A stretch of DNA of 64,000 bases, taken from Paraspadella gotoi (Eukaryota > Chaetognatha). The stretch spans positions 6,764,804 to 6,828,803 of the forward strand of contig CM119264.1 in the NCBI GenBank assembly GCA_051294375.1, in the 5' to 3' direction. The notes below the pieces were generated by a model. It saw nothing but the letters and a program-made list of their open reading frames with translations, made no database searches and was not told where the DNA came from. The translations under genes and the position numbers were made by a program. This document shows positions 38,040-49,510 of the stretch, one piece after another; positions within the stretch are counted from its first letter, which is position 1, and each line of letters opens with the position of its first letter.

Positions 38040-38219
38040 TCTCTATCTCTATCTCTTTTAACTATCGGCACCGCCTAGATTTTCTCCCTCTCTCTCTCTC
38101 TCAGTCTTTCTTTTATGGTTCTTGAAGAGAATTTCTTCTCTCACTGATTTATCGCCGGAACATCTCATTTTCGATCTTTGGCAGCTTTTGATCTCCGCCG
38201 TTGTCGTCTCCCCCCCCTG

Positions 38220-38304
<85 letters not shown>

Positions 38305-38370
38305 ACTCTTGCTTTTCAAAATTCCCTTTCATCTTTACTGATTCTGCCCCCTTTGACTGACAATGGATGG
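38040..38370 (+). other. Right-arm segment that departs from the mirror order
   Basis: It contains GAAGAGAATTTCTTC...CATCTCATTTTCG in the same orientation as left-arm 29000-29050 instead of the reverse one expected, followed by a (CT)n tract at 38221-38304. This suggests a local inversion or a misassembly relative to the other arm. Confidence 0.5.
38221..38304 (+). repeat. (CT)n only in the right arm
   Basis: No equally long partner in the left arm; it lies in the segment that departs from the mirror order. Confidence 0.9.
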
Positions 38371-40233
38371 AGCGCTCCATCCAATTCGTTCTTTCAATCC
38401 CGAATCTCTCTCGCCAATTGCTTTATTCTAAGTCTTCGGCCATTGACGATTACAATTGCAGTTTTTCGTCGATTCTTAAGAATATTGTCGAATGTAGATG
38501 GTTGGCTATCTGCAGCGTTGGGAGACCAAACCGATTCATTCTTTTATAAAAATCATTCGATTCGAATTCCGTTTTCCGTCATCCACAGGAGACGCTTTTG
38601 TTGTTGCCGTTAATCGTCCTAGCTAAAGCCTCGGTTAAAATCCTTTTTACACTTACAGCTAATCTGATAACGTTTTTTTCACTTAATGTATAATAGTATT
38701 CTCTTGGAACTTCACCGAACAGGAGTTCTAAAGAACAACGACGTTTTACGCTTTCATTTTCTTCCACCGAGATACTTTGCTGAAAGGCATATTTACATTT
38801 CATCTTAAGGCTTAACGTGTGAATCGATACGCTTCTGTTAGCATAAAGAAAAACTTCGTTATCATGGTTACCGTAAACAGTATATATACAATTATACATC
38901 CTTCGCTTAACTCAATGATCGATCCAGTCTTCATTTTGGTTCTTTTATTACTCCTTTTGTTTACTCTTATCGGTTTTTCCTCCCCCTTCCATTCGCCTGT
39001 TGACCTTTATTTTTTTCTTATATTTTTTTTTTGTTGCTTTTTTGAGCTGAGGGGAACAGGCAGTTTGGTAGGTATACGAGGTGGGCGGATGGAGAAAAAA
39101 GCATTCCATTGTGGGTGGCAGCGGTAGCTTTAACCGGGTGAAGACTTGTGCTAATGAGAATAAGAGATCAGGAAAGTAATTTTAGGTAGCTCTCTGGTTG
39201 AAGCAGATGGTGGATTACGATTGCAGGTGGCTGAAGGGCGCGGTATAGTGAGTAGCAGGTGCAATTGGAAGAGACAATGCCAAAGTGAACTTCGCCATTT
39301 AATTGCATCTCGTCAAACGTTTTTTTAGAGACGAAGAATAAACGAGATTTTTATCTTTACTTGACTTAGAAAAAGTAAACTTTGAACGCGTTTCACAAAT
39401 TGTCGCTTTAAATAACAAACGCGATCCTTTATTGCCAAATTCTTTCTCTAGGCACGAATTAGCGCAGGCCAATGAACAACCGTTTCAAACGACGTTTACA
39501 TTTGTCTTCATTTTCTTGCGACCCAATACATTTATGAAAATTTGCAAATACCTGTTTCACTATTTTCTATTTTTATATTTCATGAAGGATTTAGTATTTA
39601 ATATATATTATTTAATCAAATATATATTGTTTTTTTTCTTAAAAATTTATTACCTATCATTATATCTAATAACTCAATTTGGGAAGAGAAGTGAGGGTGT
39701 CTTCTTTTTCAGGTTCTCAGCCTTTTTATTTCCACTTTTTTATGATTGTTTGTTTGGTTGTTTTCATCTTTTACATCTCTGTTCTTCGTTTCTACGATTC
39801 TTTTTTTTCCTTACTATTTTAGCCTTTTCTATCTTTTTTCGGCTTCCATATTTTCCAAAGGATGGATTATCACCATGGAGACTGTGAATCCCTCTCACCA
39901 AATCCGCTTTCCAAATCCTCGGCTTGTGTTTCCTCTTTCGCAGCAGCCGCTCTGTAGTGACGGCGCCGCGTCGGACCTCCGCTGACTACCTCGAAAATCT
40001 TCTTTTATCTTATCTTTTTAACTGTCTTTCACTGTCACTTTTTAACTGTCACTGCGTCCAGTTATGTTAATAATTTTACTTTCATTGTCAAATTTTCTTG
40101 ATGTTCGTTGCAAAACGATTAGATTATCTGCAATTCTGCATCCTGTCAGGAAGATTTGCATATCCTGACTTTCTTCCGCTACCTTTTTTAGTTTCTATTG
40201 AGCTTCTTTCGTTGAGGTTCATTTAAATTGCCA

Positions 40234-40238
<5 letters not shown>

Positions 40239-40299
<61 letters not shown>
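40239..40299 (+). repeat. (CT)n in right arm
   Basis: Mirror of 26762-26835. Confidence 0.95.
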
Positions 40300-40301
<2 letters not shown>

Positions 40302-42105
40302 ATTATCTCCTTTCTCGCCCACGTATTCGTCTGCCCTTTCTCTTCACCTCCTTCTCCTCTTACTAATTCTCTCCCCCTTTTGATTTCTCACCTCCTCCTC
40401 TTCATCCTCCTCCTCCTTCTCCTCCTCCTTCTCCTCCTCCTCTCCTCTCCTGCTCCTTTGTACTTTCCTCCATTTGCTTCTCCGTTGCATTTTGCGCCGT
40501 TTCTCTCCAGGACGCTTTCCTTTCCAATTCGCCTCCGCAACTTTTCTCTCTTTTTTTTTGGTTCGGGACGCAAAAGATCGATTCTCGGTTTCATCATCCT
40601 CTGCCATCAAGATGACTCTGCCATTACGATTCTAAGTCATTCTCTCAATCGCGATTCGCCATCAACCTTGCCATCACGATTCGCCGTCACCCTCTGCCAT
40701 TGCGATTTGCTATCATCATCCGGTATCGGAATTTCTCCACTTTTCTGTTTTGTAACCATTAGTTTCTCTCATCAATGTTATACTGACCTCCTTTTTTATT
40801 GCTTCAGCTCCAGAATGAACCTTATTATACTAATGATTACATTCTTTGAACATCGAAACTTTTATTTACTGATTTTATAAGTAAACAAAAAATATCAGTT
40901 GTGACGCGTCCTCAAACATGCGCGTATACTAGACGGTCTGTTCAGTCGATCTTTTAGCCCCCTGACCTTACAGCAAAGATGAATTTTTACCTTCTCCGGG
41001 AATCTCAGGCTGTCTCAATTACACTGCCTGACAGTGCACGTTCGTTTGTAGTGTGTTTGTCGTTATTTGTTGTTTGTTTGTTTCTCGTTATGATTGATAT
41101 ATGCTTTTTTATCATTTTGAAAATCTGTCAATATATAATTCACCTCTGACAATCAAAAACGTATCGATGTCTTTTTCTTTCTGCCTGGTATGAATTAGAC
41201 ATCATTCAATTTTTCGTGTTTTTTTTTAGAAGTAGAATTTTGGAAAAATCTTCTAACGTTACTTTAGTAGAATAAAAAGTAAAATTTAACTTTTATCCAA
41301 ATTTTGACTAAATAGTAAATAACAAATTTTCAATTCTCTAATTTCCAAACTTCAGCTTAGAAATGAAACGAATTAAAATATAAACGTATTAAAAAATAAA
41401 AGACTTTCAAGCGCAAATATGCGTAAGAGGGCCTGAGAGTGCGATAAAAAAACTTCTTGAAACCAAACTCGTTGCAGCCCAATGAGCCATTGAACGAGTC
41501 CTGGCTTGGAACCATGACTTGAGGTTTTTTTCCATGGGGCCCCTGGTGCGTTTCAAGAGCGACCTCTCGCTTCCTCACGATCCTTTGTACCTATTGGTCA
41601 TTGAGCCTTATGGTATTTACTCAATTGCTTACTAGTGTCGGGGCGAACTTATGCAATGCACGACTTACAAATATGAATACATTGAATTTCGAAACACCTG
41701 GTCTTTTGTAACTCCAAGGGTTTGTCTATGTTAGAAAATCAAAAACGTTAACTGCTAAAGTTTTAAAACTTTAACGGATATTAAAATTAAAGCTTAAATT
41801 TTGATTTCACTTTCGAGTTTCAATCGATACGAAAATGTTTTTTTTCGTTCTTTTAATTTTTTTCGTTTTTTTCATCTCCTCACTTCAATTTCCTTCTTTT
41901 CTATTTGATTTACTTTTTCCCTTCATTATTTTTTCCTTTCTTTTTTCTTTCTCCCCTCGAAATAATATTCGTAAAATTATTTTTCCCTAGAAATTCCTCT
42001 CGCCGTTAATCAAGGGAAAAAGGTTTTCACCTGAATCGTACACAAAAAAAAAATCTGTCAGGCAAAACGGATTTATTCATGTATTGTCTTATCGCAATCT
42101 CTCTC

Positions 42106-42130
42106 NNNNNNNNNNNNNNNNNNNNNNNNN
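42106..42130. other. Assembly gap (25 N) at the end of the right arm
   Basis: The arm homology stops ten bases before this gap. Gaps of the same nominal 25 N occur at 879, 15117, 21483, 28707 and 55060, so 25 is a placeholder size. Confidence 0.95.
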
Positions 42131-45100
42131 TTCATTGTTGAAAATACCCGTATAGAAATCACTGCCTATAGTTTCGCAGTATTATTAAATTTACATTTTA
42201 TAACAATTATTATAATTCGTTTTCGTTATCTCTTTAAAGAGGAAAGTCGGAAATGGAATTACACATTGGGGAATTTTCGACGACAGCTGCGACCACAGGG
42301 GCCTTAACTCACAATTGTTCTGGCAAGGTAACTCACCCTTTCAATGTGACGAGTGGGAACCTTCCTTTTTTTTTGGATTTCGCATTGAAGCAGACTGTAC
42401 CGACAGTTTATTCAAAAGTACAACTGTACAGATTAACGTTAAACAATGACGAACTTCCGCTTCCGGGAGGGTGCACCATAGGATGATGTTGAGAAAATTA
42501 TGTTTGTAGTAAACGACCAAAAAAACTCTTGAACCTAAAAAACATTTCACGCTTAAAATAGAAAAAAAAATCTGCGCAGTAAATTCGCTTTTAAATAGAG
42601 TAGAAAATGTTGTGTACGACTACTGTTTTCAATAGGAGCCTGAAATAAAGCTTGCTCAATGGGAATAAGCTTGGTGAATTCTCATCCCAGTCAAACACTC
42701 CATCACATTCCACAACTCGTGCTCATTGCTTGGTAGTCAGTACCTACGATTACCTACCAACCACAACTAAAGAATCTCTTTTCCTCCACATGCAGGGTCA
42801 CGACGACCCCACTTCCGTCCTCACCCACAACCGCCCACCGACGCAAAATGCCCACGCCCGGTTTCGCTTATGGAGCGGGGCGGCTGGGCCGCCCGCGCGT
42901 TTCCCTCTGCCTCCCGCCAAACGACGAAGGCTTCCGGACGCTGGCTCCATTATTTAAATCGGAGTCGAGGATCCCGGGAAAGTCTCAAGGCCGAAGGGGG
43001 GGGAGGAATGAGGGAATTATTAAAAGAAAAGCGCGCGAGTGAGGGTAGGGGGAAACGAAGAGGAAGAAATGTTCAGAGGTGATTTAGGGGGACATGAGAC
43101 GAGAAAAAGGGGGACGTGGGAAATTAGTGCGAAAACAAAAGGGAGGAAATGAGGAAAATAATCAGAAAGTTCAGCCGAAGTTAATGCAATTTGTATTCTT
43201 TCTGTCTCTGTTGCTTAGATTAACATCTTACAAATGATTAGAATGGATTATATAAAATAATATTACTATATATTATACAACACTCTGCATTAAAAAGTAA
43301 GTTTATAAAGAATTTTCCGCCCATTTTGACCCTAAGCAAAAATAATGATGAGAAGAATAACATGCAAAATGGGCTCTTATCTCCATCTCTCTCTCTCGTC
43401 CGATTCTCATGTCCTTCCTTCTTCACTCATCTCTCAGTCACTCTCCCTCGCTGTTCCCTCTTCTCATCTTTCCATTCTCCTCTCTCATCTCTTCTGCCCT
43501 CCTCCTCTCTCCTCCCTTGACTCCACCACAAAAGGAAGTGCGTTCAGGAAGAAAAAGGGTGGCGAGAACTAGTCAAGCGGAAGCAGGACAAAGACAGTAA
43601 GGGTGGTTAAGTAACAGAGGGGTGACTGCAGAGGCAAGGAAAAGTGTGTGAAAGGGGCAAAGGTCAGGAAAGGTGAGGGCAGGCCACTAAGTATACGTAT
43701 AGTTAATAGGAAGTGTGTGAGGCAGAGACAGTGTGTAAAGGTTTGGTAAGGTGTTTGGTAAGGTGTTTGGTAAGGTGTCTTGAAGGGAGGGAATAGCCAG
43801 ATAAACTGTGTAGGAGCAAAGGAAGTCTAGAGACAAAAAAAAATGGCAAGAGTGAAGATGAACTGAGGCAGGGGAGTTGATGCGAGATGGGAGGAATAGA
43901 AAGAAAGTCAAATGATTACGAAGAAACGAGAAAAAGGAAGGGTCAGCCGTGAAAGGGGGAAAAAATTTGAATAGAAATGTGGGTGTTTATCGCACCGATA
44001 TTGTAAGGGGGAAAAGAAAACTAAAAAGCTTCTCGGTGGACAATAGAGAAGGAAGAGTGAAAACTTAGGAAGAGGAAAAAGAGAGATACGAATGGGAAGC
44101 AAATCGAATAAAGAGGTAAGAAGGTCACGCGAGGTTACTTTGGCTAATGGAAGATAGAGACAGAGAGATCATAGTAATAGAGTTAAGGAGAGAACGAGGA
44201 ACAGAGAGAGAGAGATAGATTGTTAGTAAAATGCAAAAGACTTGGTTTGAGAGAAAAAGTAAAGAGTCGGTAAAAAATTTTAAAAAAATATACGATCATT
44301 ATTGATTATAAAATATGCTAATTAGAAAAATAATAAAACAAAAATTCAAAAAAAAATAAATTTATGATTATCATTAAAGTAAAAGTTATTAGTTATGAAT
44401 AAAAATAAATAAATGAAGGAAAAAAATTGAATGATAAGGAAAATGTCATGCTTGTGGCTTTTCAGTTGGATTTTCTTGACCATTTAATGATTTGGTTTTA
44501 GCAACTGTATATTTTAGACTTTTAATAGAACCATTTTGGCTTATATCTTTATTTGATGTGATTTGATAAACTGATAAATTGATAGACCGACAAACCAAAT
44601 GAAATGTGGCGCTTACTATAAAATCGAAATCAGGATCTAAAACGACGGGAGATTGATGGAATTGAGAATCGTGGGGGGAGGGCGGGATGGAGGGGGGGCG
44701 TGGGTTGGAGGAGGGGTGAGCGTGAAAAAAAGGGCGAGCTCGTGAAATTGAGGGAAAACGGATTCAACTTCGACATCTGTCTTTTTTTGTTTTTTTTTTA
44801 TGGTATTTCCCCCACTCGAGTAATTACCTATTTATTTATTATTTATTATCACTCTATAGTTTTTGTAAATATCAGTTTTGTTTTGTTTACTTCCTTTTTT
44901 CAACGTAATGTTTGTCGTTTAAGAAAAAAGGGACATGAAGTGTGTTTTTGTTGTTGGGCCGAAAAAAAAAAGCGGTTGTAGCAAAACAACAGAGTCGTTA
45001 ACCCAAACAGAAGGGAACAAAGAAAGCGGAAAAAGTGTCGCAATTTTCGGGCGAAATTACCGATTTCCATTTTGTACTCCGCCCTGCGGGTCGGTTGACT

Positions 45101-46285
45101 TTGCTCGAGACTTTAGTGCTCCAATATTCTGTGGAGGACGGTGGTCTCAGCGATTAATCTGTTCCAGTTGTTCCCTACATTTTTTTTACAGTTTTTATTG
45201 TCGTTTTAACTTCCGTATAATCCAGCCCCTTATGTAACTTTGTAGTTTTTTTAATTAAAACTTAGAACGTTTGAGTTTAGGATAAACAATGATTTTTATT
45301 TATCGTTGTTTATCCTAAAATTAAAAGCACAACGAAAAGAAAGGATTTCCTATAATTACAACTTAAAATGGGGCCAAGATGTTGAATAACGATGAGCAGA
45401 AATTCTGAAATCCTTTAAACCTCATACATTTCTCACTTAAATACTTTAACGAATGTCTAATGTCAATAAAAACTGAATCACGAACGCGCAAAATTTAGGA
45501 TTGTTAAGATTACACAAGTTAAGCTCCTCCAAGGCTCCTCAAGGCTTGGCTGCCAGGGGGTTTAAACGTGGAACAGAAAAGGAAGCTTGAGAAGGAGGCG
45601 TGAGGGTGGCGCTCGGAAGGGACACATCCGGCGCCAACTCAATTGAAGCAAAGAAAAGAAAAAAGTGTCTTCTTGTTAACTTGTGAAAATTTCATGAGTT
45701 TTTTTTTTTCTCCTTTCCCGGATCTTTCCGCCTATTTGCCAAGAATTGGGGTTTTGGTTCTTTTCTTTTTTCATTTTTTTCTTACAGTTATATAATATAT
45801 ATATTCTTGGAACGGAATAATTATGTATAATAATAATAATAATTATGTACTGTGGCGGTTATTAATGTCACATTCGAAAATTTTTGACTTTACCCAATAC
45901 CATCACCGAGGCAAAAAGGATTGGAATCAAGCGAACGACGTTTTTAACGGGACTTTGCCTTTCCTTAACCATTTTCATTATTTTTTCAAGAACTCAAATC
46001 TCGGTATATTTACGTATGCGAATATTGAGCATGCCTTATGCATTCGATTCATTCCAATTAGTTCAGAGTTTTGACAAGCTAAGTCGTGACTTTTCTCAAT
46101 GACGGTTGTTATTAAAAAAAAACAAAAAAAAAAACAAATAATTGTCGATCCGATTTAAGCCCCTATGAAAAAAAAAACGGAAGAAGAAACTGTTCCTGTT
46201 TGGGAACAGAATTGAGAATCGGAGAGATTTTTAATGTCATTACAGATTCGGAATCCAGGGAAAAAATTCAAAACCAAAAAAAAAA
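42131..46285. other. Intergenic DNA upstream of the hyaluronidase gene
   Basis: Contains a 77-codon ORF at 42253-42486 (HIGEFSTTAATTGALTHNCS...) of unknown meaning, a GC-rich patch at 42780-42960, a 12-bp repeat (GGTGTTTGGTAA) at 43738-43780, purine-rich DNA at 43560-44230 and AT-rich DNA thereafter. No gene recognised. The hyaluronidase promoter should lie near its right end, but I see no TATA or initiator I would defend. Confidence 0.5.
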
Positions 46286-46508
46286 ATGTTTTTCTTCATG
46301 TTTTTCGTCGTGTTTTCTTCGACGACGTTTTCTTCTTCGTCCTGTGCCAACGAAACGACGCCACCGTCCTCTCCTCCGGCGTCGCAGCTCAACGAATCGT
46401 CTTTCGGCGTCTTTTGGAACGCGCCGTCGGACTCCTGCGCCCGACGCGGCGTCAAATTAGACTTGGACAAATACGAAATCAAGCACAACCCGAACTTGGA
46501 ATTTTTGG
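46286..46508 (+). CDS. HYAL: Hyaluronidase exon 1: signal peptide and N-terminal domain
   Basis: The start ATG follows an A-rich leader and opens a Phe/Ser-rich hydrophobic stretch (MFFFMFFVVFSS) that reads as a signal peptide, so the product probably enters the secretory pathway. FGVFWNAPSDSCARRGV and LDLDKYEIKHNPN are the usual first conserved block of GH56. A second in-frame ATG four codons on would also leave a leader. The exon ends one base into a Gly codon at a GTAAAA donor (phase 1). Confidence 0.9.
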
Positions 46509-49414
46509 GTAAAAATTTGGGGTTTTTTTTATTCGAAGTAAAATATCGGAAAATATATAGACAATAAAATATTGGCTTCTGGATCAAGAACTTGGTTAAT
46601 AGTTATTTTTGATTTTACCAATAAAGTCACCGCATCATGGCTTCCGAATTTGACATCATATTCGTCATTTCATCTTTCAAAATATCAAAATATTATGCCT
46701 CAAGGGAATCGTCAACTTCATATGATGTCACTCAAAATATTTAGCGAATCTAAGAAAAGAGAATCCAACAGAATTCCGTTTTTCTGAGCCAAAATGAAAT
46801 TTCACGATTATCATAAAAATTGCCTGACTGTCGGTCAGCTTTTTCGTTGTATTATTGTTGGCAGCAAAAAAAAAAAAAAACATTTTGAAACAGGTGTTAG
46901 TTCGTTAACCTTTTGTGAAAGAAAATAAACTTTAAATTCGAGGACCCGTTATATCCTTGTTTTACGCCGACTTCACAAACTTCGGGGCTTTCCCATATTT
47001 CGACTCTCGAGGAAAACCGGTTAACGGAGGAATACCTCAGCTCGCCAACCTTACCCTTCATTTACTGAGGGTAATTAATTCTTATAATTTTTTCATATTT
47101 GAAATTTAACATGTGACATATATTCAAATATAAAATGACTCCGCTTGTTTTTTCTCGTGAAACAGATACGAGATCACGTGACGTCCGCCTTGACGCCCGA
47201 TTTTTCCGGTTTAGCGATCATCGACTTTGAACAGTGGCGCCCGACCTTCGATCGTAATTGGGACAAACTCAAGATCTACAAAGACAAGTCCGTCGAATAT
47301 GTCAAACGACGATATCCTCAAAAGTCCGAGGAGCAAGCACTGGTAACGAAAAATTGTTTGTCTTTATTCTCATTTGCATATTGAAGTAATTTTTGTAACA
47401 AAATCTTAAAAGAATTACCTAAAGAAATTTGTTCCGGTAGAGACAAATTAGGCGCGATAAAAAGGAATTATTTAGATTGTTAATAAATTAATTTAATTAA
47501 ACTCTTGTTATGGCGTTAAAATTATTTATATATAATAAGCTTTGAATATTTGACAAAACGAAATGTCGTTTAAAAAGACAAAAGTAAAGTATAAAAAGGC
47601 GAAAAGAAGCTTTTTCATCACAAGAGGCGGTAAGCTCATCTAGGGAACCACTTAACGGTCGTTCTGGCCGAACCTTCGTTCCCGAGAAGGTCTGAGAATG
47701 GATCGTCAACCCTCTAGAAGGGGGCGCCTTTAAGGGGCGGTGAGAGCACCAGAAATACGGCCCTACCCGTTGCCAATGCGCATGACTCCGAGCTCCCTTG
47801 GAGCGAAGAGGACGCGGCAGTCGGGTCAGGTTGTGAAGCTCTCATGATCCGCGAACTGAAGCACAATTGGTGAGATCCTCGCCTGTGAGGAAATTCAATT
47901 CAGACTACTCTGCCACCTCTACCTTTTTATATGTTTTATAAGTCTTTTAGTCTAATTTGCATATTCCGGGAGGGGAACAAGATTAGTTTTTCTCTTTAAC
48001 TCAGCTTTAAAAAAGGAGAGAGTACGACTTAATTTATTCATACGACTCTCATATTGCACTCTCTTCTTTTAATCTCATTTACATATTGCAGTGAAAAACT
48101 AATTTACTTTTCACGGAAAAGTTGGGACATTTCTATTTAAATTCATAATTTGTCACCGGTTAATAAAAACTAAACAATAAAAATATTCCGATAGTTTGTC
48201 ATTAAAAAAATACTCACTAACTCAAAATATAAATTTCACGTAAATTAAAGAAAGGCTTAAGGAAACGGATCTCGATTACCCATCTGAAAGGAGCATTTAT
48301 AAACGATACGATCCGTCGATATTCGTTGTAGCCGCGAAGATCCAATTTCGGAATCACACAATAGCACACCGTTGCTACATATCATTCCGGAGAAATTCCC
48401 TGCATCTCTGGTAGAAAGTACTGACCGTAAAGGTGAAATTCCGGCGGCAACGTGCGTTCATTGGCCATGACCTCGTCAGAGGGAGCCGCGCAGCCCCGGA
48501 ATCATGAGAGCAAAGAAATTTGGATGCGACGCTACGGCGGCGTACTAGAACAGGGATTACTCTCGCGCTACTCACTTTTTACCTCATTTTTCGAATTTGT
48601 TTAATACGTGTCCTTGGTTTGTTTATTTTTACGTACTGTACTAGCTCTGATGCCATATTACGTTTATTTCCACGGAGTCGAGAATTACGGGTGTGATAAT
48701 TTGTACTTTGGCGGTTGTATAACGATAATACCAACGTCGTACATATTTTATTCGATTTTACTTTATTAGTAATAGTGTGATCCTTTTTTTACTCGGACGA
48801 ATATTCGGGCAAAGCGAAAATTTCGATATTTTCTCGAAAAATTGTTCTCTTTTGCAAATCCCCACGGTTTCGAGGTTTGACCCCATCTGAGCATTTGTCC
48901 TTTTCGAAATAAACGACTTTGGATTCGGCAGGGTCTCGAGAGATCTTGCAGGGAAACTAATAGTGGGGATGCAGGGTCCCCTCAAATAGTTATTTCGAAA
49001 GTTTTTAGTGACAATTTATTCTGGGAATCTCTGCAGGCTGCAATGATAGGAAATTTGCTTCGATCTTTGTAGAAAACCTAATCTAAATCTTTGCAGGTAA
49101 CCTTGTAGATAAGTTTTAATGGCAAATATCTCTAAATGGAATTAAACAGATATTTTGGCAAGGATCTCGGCAGGGTATCCACAGAGATCTCGGTGGGGAA
49201 ATCGTTAGAAACTCATCATCTGTCTCCCACCTCCCGATTCCGTTGAGAGGAGCGAAAAAGTTTCTCCTTCATCCCCAGGGACAAAAGACTCATCTTCATC
49301 GTCATTCTCAGAAACGATTCTCTCTCTCTCTCGTTTCTTTACGTCTCGCTCACCGTCTCTCCGTCTCTTTCTCACTATTCATTTCTTTCCTTTTTATTTT
49401 TCCTCCATCCCTCG

Positions 49415-49510
<96 letters not shown>

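Larger units (their letters stand above)
34513..42096 (-). repeat. Giant inverted repeat, right arm
   Basis: About 7.6 kb, the reverse complement of the left arm. It begins GACGGAATTGGTACTATTTT and ends at CTTATCGCA, ten bases before a 25-N gap, so the true outer end may lie beyond. The SSRs it contains mirror those on the left with small length differences. At 38040-38370 it departs from the left arm. Confidence 0.95.

Noticed and set aside
47640-47930. GC-rich intron block considered as a small RNA or tRNA-derived SINE
   Set aside because: No A/B boxes, snRNA motifs or poly-A tail that I can place; left as unassigned.
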